Source: Geobacter sp. (GTDB lineage Bacteria; Desulfobacterota; Desulfuromonadia; Geobacterales; Geobacteraceae). From it: a stretch of DNA of 64,000 nt. Below are positions 35,681-43,914 of this stretch, in pieces (the stretch's first letter is position 1; the number at the start of each line of letters is the position of its first letter). Both the position numbers and the translations under genes were made by a program. The DNA lies in contig JACOUQ010000032.1 in the NCBI GenBank assembly GCA_016177775.1, positions 82,791-146,790 on the forward strand, read 5' to 3'. Below the pieces are notes generated by a model that saw only the letters and a list, made by a program, of their open reading frames with translations, did not search any database and was not told the origin of the DNA.

Positions 35681-35850
35681 TTCACCGCAGAGGGCGCAGA
35701 GGAACGCAGAGAAGAATTTAATATTTGTAGGAGCGGCTTTAGCCGCGATCAACTTTTGTATTCATCGCGCCTGAAGGCGCTCCTACAATTTCGTTTTGCA
35801 ACAAGCGACTTTTGTTTTACTCTGCGTTCCTCTGCGCCCTCTGCGGTGAA
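35681..35850. repeat. 31-base perfect inverted repeat enclosing a REPIN (hypD-hypE gap)
   Basis: 35681-35711 and 35820-35850 are exact complements over 31 bases (starting TTCACCGCAGAGGGCGCAGA). About 108 bases lie between, in which the REPIN at 35727-35786 is centred. The arms are made of CGCAGAG-type units like those at 829-909. Confidence 0.85.
35727..35786. repeat. REPIN-type double hairpin nested in a larger palindrome
   Basis: GTAGGAGCGGCTTTAGCCGC is the first hairpin (GCGGCT/AGCCGC) and GCGCCTGAAGGCGC the second, ending CTAC. This variant has GTAGGAGC rather than GTAGGGGC. Confidence 0.8.
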
Positions 35851-35856
35851 TGCTTT

Positions 35857-36948
35857 TTAAATACCGTACTTATAAGCCGCCGCGCACGTCCCTTCTGACG
35901 ACACCATGCACGCCCCGACCGGCGCCTCCGGCGTGCACCCCTTGGCAAAGAGCGGGCAGTCAGCAGGCGTAATCTTCCCCCGAAGGATGTCCCCGCACCG
36001 GCAGCCGGCATGCTCCCGCAGGGGTTCCACTCTCACCGACACGGCGCGTTCGGCATCGAACGCCGCGTACTTTTCGCGAATCGCAAGCCCGCTGCCGGGA
36101 ATGACCCCGATGCCGCGCCACTCCGCGTCGGACGGCTCGAAGACCTCCTCCAGCACCTCGCAGGCCTTGCGGTTCCCCTCGGGCTTTACCACCCGGCTGT
36201 ACTGGATCTCCACGCGGCTCACCCTCTCCACCACCTGCCGAACCAGCATCTGCACCCCCTGCATCACGTCGGTCGGCTCGAAGCCAGTCACCACGCAGGG
36301 AATATTGAATTGTTCCGCAAGGGGACGGTAGGCGTCGGCGCCGATGATGGCACTCACATGCGCCGGGCAGATGTAGCCGTCGAGCCCCAGCTCCGGGTCG
36401 GCGGTCAGCACCTCCATCGGCTTCGGAATGGTCCGGTGGGAGCCGAGGACGAAGTAGTTGGCAAGGCCAAGCTGCTGGGCGGAGATTATACTTCCGGCCA
36501 CAGTCGGCGTAGTGGTCTCGAATCCGACGCCAAGGAAGATTACGCAGCGGTCGCGGTTCCGCTCCGCCAGCTTTACCGCATCCAGCGGCGAATAGACGAC
36601 GCGCACGTCGGCCCCCCTGGCCCGCTCCTCCATCAGGGATGAGCTGGAGCCCGGAACGCGGAGCATATCGCCGAAGGTTGCAACGATGACGCCGGAGAGG
36701 CGGCTGTAGGCCACCGCCTTGTCCACGTATCCGGCCGGCGTGACGCAGACCGGGCAGCCGGGGCCGGAGATGAGCCGCACCTGCGGCGGGAGAAGCCCCC
36801 GCAAGCCGTACTGATAGATCGCCATGGTATGCGTGCCGCACACCTCCATGAATGTCATGGTCCTGCCGGCCTTCGCCGCCAGTTCGGCAATGTGCGCAGC
36901 AATCCCCTTCACTATGCGGGAGTCGCGAAATTCGTCTTGATAGTTCAT
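35857..36948 (-). CDS. hypD: Hydrogenase maturation protein HypD
   Basis: The product is 363 residues. It holds MEVCGTHTMAIYQYGL, GPGCPVCVTP, FLGVGFETTTPT, and the cysteine-rich end CRCGDILRGKI with GACMVSSEGTCAA. HypD is an iron-sulfur scaffold on which the Fe(CN)2CO group is built with HypC. It follows hypC after seven bases. Confidence 0.94.
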   Translation of the reverse strand: MNYQDEFRDSRIVKGIAAHIAELAAKAGRTMTFMEVCGTHTMAIYQYGLRGLLPPQVRLISGPGCPVCVTPAGYVDKAVAYSRLSGVIVATFGDMLRVPGSSSSLMEERARGADVRVVYSPLDAVKLAERNRDRCVIFLGVGFETTTPTVAGSIISAQQLGLANYFVLGSHRTIPKPMEVLTADPELGLDGYICPAHVSAIIGADAYRPLAEQFNIPCVVTGFEPTDVMQGVQMLVRQVVERVSRVEIQYSRVVKPEGNRKACEVLEEVFEPSDAEWRGIGVIPGSGLAIREKYAAFDAERAVSVRVEPLREHAGCRCGDILRGKITPADCPLFAKGCTPEAPVGACMVSSEGTCAAAYKYGI

Positions 36949-36955
36949 AAACCGA

Positions 36956-37186
36956 TTACCCCATGTCCTCTGGATGGAAAACCTCGCGCATCATCTCCAG
37001 GGTCTGCCGGGCATCCTCCTCGTCGAGCTTCGAAATTGCGAATCCTGCGTGGACGATGATGAAATCCCCCACCACAAGCTCTTCAGCCAGGAGCATGAGG
37101 CTCGCCTCGCGCCTGACGCCGTCGATCTCGGCCACGGCGCTGGTGCCATCTATGCTCGTTATCCTCATGGGTACGCCTACGCACAT
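36956..37186 (-). CDS. hypC: Hydrogenase maturation chaperone HypC
   Basis: The product is 76 residues. ATG 37186 (MCVGVPMRITSIDG) has GGAGG eight bases upstream and places Cys2 at the N-terminus, as HypC needs. It carries iron between HypD and the hydrogenase large subunit. The frame upstream of 37186 lies in the REPIN and is not coding. Confidence 0.92.
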   Translation of the reverse strand: MCVGVPMRITSIDGTSAVAEIDGVRREASLMLLAEELVVGDFIIVHAGFAISKLDEEDARQTLEMMREVFHPEDMG

Positions 37187-37213
37187 CTTGTTTTCCTCCG
37201 GAATTATCCGATC

Positions 37214-37298
37214 GTAGGGGCGAAGCATTTTTCATCTGCTTCGCCCATGTTCGAGCCATTTTATCGGGCAAAGCAGATAAACCTTGCTTTGCCCCTAC
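37214..37298. repeat. REPIN-type double hairpin (hypF-hypC gap)
   Basis: GTAG-GGGCGAAGCA...TGCTTCGCCC and GGGCAAAGCA...TGCTTTGCCC-CTAC, with longer loops than the other copies. On the minus strand the TAG of GTAG (37297-37295) is the hypF stop codon. Confidence 0.82.
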
Positions 37299-39586
37299 AT
37301 TAAAACCCGTCTGAGTCCCGCGATCACCGCCTGCCCCAGCGCCAGCCCCCCGTCGTTGGGTGGAACCAGGCGATGTGTGAACACGCTGAAGCCCCGCTTC
37401 GAAAGCTCGTCACACACTCCCTCGGCAAGGAGCCGGTTCTGGAACGATCCACCGGAAAGAACCACCCGACTGACGCCGCTCGCCTCCCGGATCAGCTCAC
37501 AGACCGCCGCCGTGGCCACCGCCAGGGTCGAGTGGAAGCGGCGAGCGATGTCGGCTGGAGGGACCGCCCCCCGGACAGACTCGCCAATGGCACGGATGGT
37601 GGGGCGGAAATCGAGCTGACGGACGTCCCCCTCCTCATCGATGCCGAAGGGATAGGGCTCGTCCGCACTCCCCCGCTCCGCCAGGGCCTCCAGCTCAATG
37701 GCCGCCTGCCCCTCGTAACTGATCCGCTGACGCAGGCCGACCAGGGCGGCCACGGCATCGAACAGACGGCCGCAACTGGAGGTCAGGGGAGAATTGATCC
37801 CTCGCTCCAGCATGGCCAGGAAGAGCCGCCGGTCCGCTACGGCCACCTCCCGCACCGGCGGCAGGTCCAGATCTAACACTTCGCCGCCGAGCGCCTGGTG
37901 CAGCCAGGAGAGTGCCATGCGCCACGGTTCCCGCACCGCTGCATCCCCTCCTGGAAGCGTCGCCCTGCGAAAGTGACCAACGCGCTGAAATCCCTGATAT
38001 CCTCCAATAAGGAACTCCCCCCCCCAGATGCTGCCGTCAAGCCCTAAGCCGGTGCCGTCGAAGATCACGCCGATGGTCTCGCTATCGAGGCCGTTCTCCG
38101 CCATGCACGAGGCCATGTGGGCATGATGATGCTGCACGGCCACCTTCGGCACATCTCCCAGCTCTTCGGCGAAGCGGGTGGAAAGGTAGTCGGGGTGGAG
38201 GTCGTGGGCCACGATTTCCGGCCTGATCTCCATGATCGTCTGCAGGTGCCGCACCGTCTCCGTGAACGAGTCAAAGGTGGCGGCATTCTGCAGATCCCCG
38301 ACGTGCTGGCTCATGAAAGCATGGGCGCCGCGAGTCAGGCAGCAGGTCGCCTTCAGCTCCGCTCCGACAGCGAGAACGCTCGGCTGGGAAGCGAGGAGGA
38401 CAATCCCCCTCGGCACATACCCCCGGGAGCGGCGCAGGAAAAGCGGGCCTCCCTGAAACACCCGGATCACCGAATCGTCGCTCCGGACATGGATCTCCCG
38501 GTCATGGGCGAGGAAGGCGTCGGCAATCCCGGCCAGCCGCTCCCGAGATTCCCGGTCCCGGTAGGCAATCGGTTCGTCGGAGATGTTTCCGCTGGTCATC
38601 ACCAGGGCACTGAAGTTTTCCCGCAGCAGCAGGTGGTGCAGGGGAGTGTACGGCAGCATCACCCCATAATACCCGTTCCCCGGCACCACCAACGGGACGA
38701 TCGGAATTTCCGCTTCCCACTTTTTAACAATGACAATTGGCCGCTCCGGCCCCTCAAGAAAACGCTCCTCCACATCGGTCAGCATCGCAAAGCACCGAAC
38801 CGAAGCCAAGTCCGGGGCCATGAGGGCGAACGGCTTCTCATCCCGGTTCTTCCGCCGCCTGAGCTCGGCCACGGCCTCCGGGTTCGTGGCGTCCACGGCG
38901 AGATGATACCCGCCGACCCCCTTCACAGCCAGAATTCTGCCAGAACGTAGAAGATCGACGGCCCCCTGTAGAGGCGCATTGCCATGCGTCTCCATTTCGC
39001 ATCCTGCACCGTCCAGAAGCCTCAGACGTGGCCCGCATTCTGGACAGGCAATAGGCTGGGCATGGAAGCGGCGGTCCGAGGGGTTCTCGTACTCCGCGCG
39101 GCACGCCGGGCACATGGGGAACTGCACCATGGTGGTGAAAGGGCGGTCGTAGGGAATGCCGGTCATGATGGAATAGCGAGGGCCGCAGTTGGTGCAGTTA
39201 ATGAAGGGATAGCGATAACGGCGGTTCGTGGGATCGAACAGCTCCCGCAGGCAGTCGGGGCAGACCTCACCGTCCGGGGCGATGCCGGCATGGTTCTCAC
39301 CGACGCCGCTGGCAAGGATTACGAAACCATCCTCCCCGACAACCGGGACATCTTCCCGATGGACAAAATCGATCACCGCCAAAGGCGGCGCCTCCCGCTC
39401 CAGCCGCTCGCAAAGAAGAGTAAGCGCTTCCGGGGATCCTTCCGCCTCGATCACCACCCCGGCCGGCGTATTGCGTACCCACCCGACAAGCCCCAGCTCA
39501 TGGGCGAGCCGGAACACGAAGGGACGAAACCCCACCCCCTGCACGATCCCCGAAACCTGGATTCTCGCCCGCCTTGCCCCATTCAC
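37295..39586 (-). CDS. hypF: Carbamoyltransferase HypF
   Basis: The product is 763 residues from GTG 39586, just after the hypB stop. Domains run in order: acylphosphatase (IQVSGIVQGVGFRPFVFRLA), two zinc-finger pairs (CPDC, CTNC, CPAC, CPEC), YrdC-like (GGYHLAVDA) and Kae1-like carbamoyltransferase (VQHHHAHMASCMAE, GVIFDGTGLG). It makes the thiocarboxamide precursor of cyanide on HypE. The order hypB-hypF-hypC-hypD-hypE is typical. Confidence 0.94.
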   Translation of the reverse strand: MNGARRARIQVSGIVQGVGFRPFVFRLAHELGLVGWVRNTPAGVVIEAEGSPEALTLLCERLEREAPPLAVIDFVHREDVPVVGEDGFVILASGVGENHAGIAPDGEVCPDCLRELFDPTNRRYRYPFINCTNCGPRYSIMTGIPYDRPFTTMVQFPMCPACRAEYENPSDRRFHAQPIACPECGPRLRLLDGAGCEMETHGNAPLQGAVDLLRSGRILAVKGVGGYHLAVDATNPEAVAELRRRKNRDEKPFALMAPDLASVRCFAMLTDVEERFLEGPERPIVIVKKWEAEIPIVPLVVPGNGYYGVMLPYTPLHHLLLRENFSALVMTSGNISDEPIAYRDRESRERLAGIADAFLAHDREIHVRSDDSVIRVFQGGPLFLRRSRGYVPRGIVLLASQPSVLAVGAELKATCCLTRGAHAFMSQHVGDLQNAATFDSFTETVRHLQTIMEIRPEIVAHDLHPDYLSTRFAEELGDVPKVAVQHHHAHMASCMAENGLDSETIGVIFDGTGLGLDGSIWGGEFLIGGYQGFQRVGHFRRATLPGGDAAVREPWRMALSWLHQALGGEVLDLDLPPVREVAVADRRLFLAMLERGINSPLTSSCGRLFDAVAALVGLRQRISYEGQAAIELEALAERGSADEPYPFGIDEEGDVRQLDFRPTIRAIGESVRGAVPPADIARRFHSTLAVATAAVCELIREASGVSRVVLSGGSFQNRLLAEGVCDELSKRGFSVFTHRLVPPNDGGLALGQAVIAGLRRVLM

Positions 39587-39590
39587 GCCT

Positions 39591-40370
39591 TTACCAGTCC
39601 CCGGTCCCCAGTCCCCGGTCCCTGCCTTGTGCAAGCCACTCGTACCACATCTCCATCCCCTCCCCGGTCCGGCTGGAGACCTCGAAGATGAGAATGTCCG
39701 GGTTGACCCGGCGCGCCATCTCCTTGCAGCGCTCGGCGTCGAAATCGACGTACGGGAGGAGGTCAATCTTGTTCAGCAGCATCACATCGGCCTTACGGAA
39801 CATCTGCGGGTACTTGAGCGGCTTGTCCTCCCCCTCGGTGACCGACAGGACCACCACCTTGTGCTGCTCCCCCAGGTCAAAGGAGGCGGGGCAGACCAGG
39901 TTCCCCACGTTCTCGATCAGGAGGATGTCGAGGGAGTCCAGGTCGAACTCCTCCACGGCGTGGCAGACCATGTGTGCGTCCAGGTGGCAGCCGGCCCCGG
40001 TGTTGATCTGCTTGACCGGCACCCCGGTGGCCGCGATGCGCTGGGCATCGTTATCGGTTTGCTGGTCCCCCTCGATCACCGCGAACTTGAAGCGGCCGGC
40101 CAGATCCCGCAGGGTCCGTTCCAGGATGGTGGTCTTGCCGGAACCGGGGGAGCTGACCAGGTTCAGCACGAACACCCCTTTCTGCGTGAAGAGCTGCCGG
40201 TTGCCGGCGGCCAGCCGGTTGTTCCTGGCAAGGATGTCTTCTTCCACCTGAATCTTCTTCGAGGCATCCCCCGCATGATCGTCATGAGTGTGATGACGAT
40301 CATGGGCGTGCCCGTCGTGTTGATGATGGTGGTACTGTTCGTCGGCGGCGCAGCCGCAGGTAGTGCACAT
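39591..40370 (-). CDS. hypB: Hydrogenase nickel-insertion GTPase HypB
   Basis: The product is 259 residues. ATG 40370 has GGAGG five bases upstream. MCTTCGC near the N-terminus and a histidine-rich stretch (about 14-36) store or bind nickel; the GTPase has the P-loop SSPGSGKTT and further GTP-binding motifs. It hands nickel to hydrogenase with HypA. The C-terminus (GRDRGLGTGDW) is encoded by the seven-base repeat at 39594-39628. Confidence 0.93.
   Translation of the reverse strand: MCTTCGCAADEQYHHHQHDGHAHDRHHTHDDHAGDASKKIQVEEDILARNNRLAAGNRQLFTQKGVFVLNLVSSPGSGKTTILERTLRDLAGRFKFAVIEGDQQTDNDAQRIAATGVPVKQINTGAGCHLDAHMVCHAVEEFDLDSLDILLIENVGNLVCPASFDLGEQHKVVVLSVTEGEDKPLKYPQMFRKADVMLLNKIDLLPYVDFDAERCKEMARRVNPDILIFEVSSRTGEGMEMWYEWLAQGRDRGLGTGDW
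39594..39628. repeat. Heptamer tandem repeat at the hypB 3' end
   Basis: About five copies of C(A/G)GTCCC in period seven encode the last residues of HypB. It is the same unit type as the gspD repeat at 19573. Confidence 0.75.
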
Positions 40371-40383
40371 ATCTTCCTCCGGG

Positions 40384-40716
40384 CTATTCCACCTCGATCT
40401 CCCTGACCCGCAGCTCTTCGCCAGCCAGGATTTCGTTGCCGAGGGCACCGCATAGCGGACAAGGGTCGAAATAGGCCTGGACAGGGAATTCGGCCCGGCA
40501 TCGGGAACAGCGGGCCTTGGCCTCCACCCGTTCGATGACGAGACGCGTCCCTTCCAGAAGAGTCCCCTTGGCACAGGCATCGAAACAGAACTCCACTGCC
40601 TCCGGCACCACACCTGAAAGCGTGCCGATCCACAGTACCACCTCCACGACCTTGCGGCCGTCGGCGCTCCGCTCGCAGGTTGCAACAATGCTGTGAGCTA
40701 TGGCGAGTTCGTGCAT
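40384..40716 (-). CDS. hypA: Hydrogenase nickel chaperone HypA
   Basis: The product is 110 residues. MHELAIAHSIV begins at ATG 40716 (GGAG five bases upstream); His2 is the nickel ligand. The zinc site is CSRC...CPLC. It is the first gene of the hyp operon, 13 bases before hypB. No hydrogenase structural gene lies in the window. Confidence 0.93.
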   Translation of the reverse strand: MHELAIAHSIVATCERSADGRKVVEVVLWIGTLSGVVPEAVEFCFDACAKGTLLEGTRLVIERVEAKARCSRCRAEFPVQAYFDPCPLCGALGNEILAGEELRVREIEVE

Positions 40717-40758
40717 TCGTACTCCAATATAGCGCCCAAACGTCTCTGATTCATGTAA

Positions 40759-40767
40759 ACTATAGCA
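40759..40767 (-). promoter_or_regulatory. Candidate extended -10 promoter of the hyp operon
   Basis: On the minus strand TGCTATAGT lies about 45 bases before the hypA start; no good -35 is seen, so an extended -10 promoter is proposed. Confidence 0.4.
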
Positions 40768-40814
40768 GAGAATGGCCTCGGTGGAAGCGTCACAGGGCAA
40801 ATAGGCGATCCGGC

Positions 40815-40844
40815 TTGTCACCGCGCCCCTCCTTGCGCTATAAT
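40815..40844 (+). promoter_or_regulatory. Sigma-70 promoter of the sensor kinase operon
   Basis: TTGTCA (40815-40820) and TATAAT (40839-40844) are 18 bases apart, 47 bases before the kinase start. Confidence 0.6.
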
Positions 40845-40891
40845 TCCGAGCCACCGGAAAGCTTCGAATTTTTAGCGACATAAGGACACCC

Positions 40892-42325
40892 ATGCGTCTC
40901 AACACCAAGCTCGTGGTCATGATGCTCTCACTGCTGGTGGTCTCCCTCCTCTTCCTGTTCGTACTGAACCAGTACACACAGAATTTCCTGGTCGGGGAGA
41001 TCCAGGAAAGCTCCACCGAGGTCTCCAAGGCGATCCAGATGAGCGTCGAGGACCTGACCTCGGAATGGGAGGCTGATCCCTCCCGTCTGCAGGAATACCT
41101 CAAAGAAGCACGGGACAAGGGGATCAATGAGGTCAACATCATCAATAACGAGGGGGAGATCATCAACTCCTCCGATCCGGCCAAGATCGGAAAGAAACGC
41201 GAGATCAAACATGCGGAGAAGGGGCTGAAGATATCCCGGACCGCCGGACGCAAGCAGGAGGGATCGTCACTGCGCCCCTATGACCTGGTGGTGCCGGTCA
41301 TCGTCGGGGACGAGCAGCTCGGCTACATCCACATAAACCTTCTGCTGGACAACATCCGCTCCCTCCAGCACGACAATTTCCTGCTTCGAATAGCTGCAAC
41401 CTCCCTTGTTTTCATGGCCGGCATCGCCCTCACCATCTACCTGGCGAGACGTTACACCCAGCCGATCCAGACCCTGGCGAACGGCGTAAAAACGGTGGCA
41501 TCCGGCAACTTGACCTACACCTTCCCGGTGGAGCGCAAAGACGAGATCGGCGAGCTGGCGGAGAGCTTCAACGAGATGGTCGAAAAACTGCGCGAGCGGG
41601 AAAGCCTGGAAAAGCGTCTCTACGAGGCCGAGCACCTCTCCAGGGTGGGGCAGCTCGCCTCAGGCATTGCACATGAGATCAGAAACCCGCTCAACTACAT
41701 CAGTCTGGCGATTGACCACCTGAAAAACGAAATCCTACCCTCCTGTCCGAACCGGAAAGAGGAGATCGAGACCATGGTGGGTAAAATCCGCGAAGAAGTG
41801 CGGCGCGCCAACCATATGGTCCTCACCTTCATGAACTACGGCCGCCCCCTCAAGCTCCGGCTGGACGACGTGGCCTACCCGGGGTTGCTGGCGAGGGTCC
41901 TCCCGCTTCTGAACGAGAAACTCCAGGAACGGCACATACAGGTGGAGACTTCGCTCCCTGACGATCTGCCCCGGCTGCTTGCCGATCCGGAGATGCTGCG
42001 CAACTGCGTGCTTAATTTTATCAACAACAGCGCCGATGCCATGCCGAATGGCGGAACCATCATGCTGGGCGCCGCGTGCGACAGTAAGTCCGGCGTAATC
42101 CGCCTGACCTTCGCGGACCAGGGAGGTGGGATCGGCGAGGAGGACATGGCAAAAATATTCCAGCCCTACTTCACCACCAAGGAAGCAGGAATCGGGCTGG
42201 GACTCGCCATAACGGAACGGATTGTGCGCGAGCATGGCGGGACGATAGAGGTGGAAAGTCGTGCCGGCGCGGGGACCACATTCACGGTGGTTTTGCCGCT
42301 TCAACAAAAGGAGAAGAGAACGTAG
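40892..42325 (+). CDS. Membrane sensor histidine kinase (HAMP, HisKA, HATPase)
   Basis: The product is 477 residues. Two membrane helices (about 8-30 and 165-185) flank a periplasmic sensor domain of about 130 residues. HAMP (187-240) is followed by the phosphoacceptor His261 in GIAHEIRNPLNY and ATP-lid motifs (NFINNSADAM, ADQGGGIGEEDMAKIFQPYFTTK). It signals to the NtrC-type regulator 100 bases on. The TAG stop is part of the GTAG that opens the REPIN at 42322. Confidence 0.92.
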   Translation: MRLNTKLVVMMLSLLVVSLLFLFVLNQYTQNFLVGEIQESSTEVSKAIQMSVEDLTSEWEADPSRLQEYLKEARDKGINEVNIINNEGEIINSSDPAKIGKKREIKHAEKGLKISRTAGRKQEGSSLRPYDLVVPVIVGDEQLGYIHINLLLDNIRSLQHDNFLLRIAATSLVFMAGIALTIYLARRYTQPIQTLANGVKTVASGNLTYTFPVERKDEIGELAESFNEMVEKLRERESLEKRLYEAEHLSRVGQLASGIAHEIRNPLNYISLAIDHLKNEILPSCPNRKEEIETMVGKIREEVRRANHMVLTFMNYGRPLKLRLDDVAYPGLLARVLPLLNEKLQERHIQVETSLPDDLPRLLADPEMLRNCVLNFINNSADAMPNGGTIMLGAACDSKSGVIRLTFADQGGGIGEEDMAKIFQPYFTTKEAGIGLGLAITERIVREHGGTIEVESRAGAGTTFTVVLPLQQKEKRT

Positions 42326-42404
42326 GTTGGGCAAAGCGCAGCGTGCCCAACACAATACAGCGAAAATGTTGGGCACGGCGGCGAGCCGCCTTTGCCCAAC
42401 CTAC
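42322..42404. repeat. REPIN-type double hairpin (kinase-regulator gap)
   Basis: GTAG-GTTGGGCAAAG...GTGCCCAA and TTGGGCAC...CTTTGCCCAAC-CTAC. The TAG at 42323-42325 is the kinase stop codon. Stem bases differ from the other copies, but the layout is the same. Confidence 0.8.
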
Positions 42405-42425
42405 GTCATCAAAAGGGAGTAGGAA

Positions 42426-43793
42426 ATGACAGGCAGCATCCTGATAGTCGACGACGAAAAAGGGCAGCGGGAGATCCTGACCGCCATCCTCCAGAAGGAA
42501 GGGTGGCTGGTGGTGGACCTCCCCGGGGCCAGGGAGGCCTTGGCGCGTCTGGAAAAGGAAGACTTCGACATTGTCCTCACCGACCTTAAAATGCAGGGAA
42601 TGTCCGGCATGGAACTCATGGAAAGGGTGCTGACCGCAAACCCGGAGCAGTGCATCATCATGATGACCGCCCACGGCACGGTCGACTCCGCGGTGGAGGC
42701 CATGAAGACAGGAGCGCTCGATTACCTGGAAAAGCCCCTGGAGCGGGAAGAGTTGCTGATGACCCTTCGCCGCGCCCTTGAGCACGTGAATCTGCGCCGC
42801 GAGAACCGGGTCCTGCAGAAGCGACTGGCCGAGGTCCGCACCATCCCCAACATCATCGGCGACCATCCGAATATGCAGGCAATGTTTCGCATCATCAACA
42901 AGATCGGCCCCACCACCTCCACAGTCCTCATCAGAGGCGAATCGGGGACCGGCAAGGAACTGGTCGCCAGGGCCATCCATGAGTTGAGCCGCCGGCGCGA
43001 CAAGCCGTTCTTTGCCATCAACTGCGCCGCCATACCCGACACCCTCATCGAAAGCGAACTGTTCGGCCATGAGAAGGGGGCCTTCACCGGCGCCAGCAGC
43101 CGGGAGATCGGCATCTTCGAGGCGGCCGACGGCGGCACGGTGTTTCTGGACGAGATCGGCGAGATGAACACGGCCATGCAGGCGAAACTTCTCCGCGCCA
43201 TCCAGGAGAAGGAGATCCGCCGGGTTGGCGGCAAGATCAACGTCCCTGTGGACGTCCGGATCATCTCCGCCACCAACAAGGATCTGGAGGGGGAAATCCG
43301 CAAGGGGAGCTTCCGCGAAGACCTCTTCTACCGCCTCAACGTGATCCGCCTCGACCTCCCGCCGCTGCGGGAGCGTAGCAGCGACATCCCCACCCTGGCT
43401 GCCTTTTTCGTCCGCAAATACAGCGAGTCGACCGGCCTGCCGGTGCGAGGGATTTCCCCGCAGGCATTGAAGCTCCTCATCGCCTACCCGTGGCCGGGCA
43501 ATGTGCGGCAGCTGGAATCGATCATCGAGCGGAGCATACTCATGGCCGAGGGGGAATATATCCAACCGGAGGACCTCCCGGCCGAGATTCACGAACTGCG
43601 TCCCGCATCCGGGGCAACGGGCTTCGATCTCCCCCCTGGCGGCATATGCATGGAGGAACTGGAGCGGGAACTGATCATCAAGGCCATGGAGCGGACCGGC
43701 TGGGTCATCAACAAGGCCGCTCCTTTGCTGGGGCTTTCCTACAAAACGCTTCAGTACAGGCTGGAGAAATACGACATCCACCGGCCGGAATAG
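42426..43793 (+). CDS. Sigma-54-dependent NtrC-type response regulator
   Basis: The product is 455 residues. The receiver has the phosphorylated Asp53 in IVLTDLK. The AAA+ domain has Walker A GESGTGKE from residue 171 and the sigma-54 contact loop GAFTGA at 218-223. A Fis-type helix-turn-helix closes the protein (LGLSYKTLQYRLEKY). It activates sigma-54 promoters after phosphorylation by the upstream kinase. The target genes are unknown. Confidence 0.94.
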   Translation: MTGSILIVDDEKGQREILTAILQKEGWLVVDLPGAREALARLEKEDFDIVLTDLKMQGMSGMELMERVLTANPEQCIIMMTAHGTVDSAVEAMKTGALDYLEKPLEREELLMTLRRALEHVNLRRENRVLQKRLAEVRTIPNIIGDHPNMQAMFRIINKIGPTTSTVLIRGESGTGKELVARAIHELSRRRDKPFFAINCAAIPDTLIESELFGHEKGAFTGASSREIGIFEAADGGTVFLDEIGEMNTAMQAKLLRAIQEKEIRRVGGKINVPVDVRIISATNKDLEGEIRKGSFREDLFYRLNVIRLDLPPLRERSSDIPTLAAFFVRKYSESTGLPVRGISPQALKLLIAYPWPGNVRQLESIIERSILMAEGEYIQPEDLPAEIHELRPASGATGFDLPPGGICMEELERELIIKAMERTGWVINKAAPLLGLSYKTLQYRLEKYDIHRPE

Positions 43794-43914
43794 CCAGTGG
43801 TTTTTTGCTGAATAGGTGATAAAAATATAGGGTGGCGAGGTTAATCAGCCTGCCAGATCCGGTTTTATCCATCCCTGTCGAAAACCCCGTTTCGTCCTGG
43901 CAAAGGAGCGGCAT

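Noticed and set aside
39591..40688. Longer HypB reading frame starting at 40688
   Set aside because: The extra part is the shifted shadow of hypA; MCTTCGC with GGAGG at 40370 is the true start.
42282..43781. 499-codon frame opposite the NtrC-type regulator
   Set aside because: Composition reflects the antisense of a GC-rich gene; no conserved motif.
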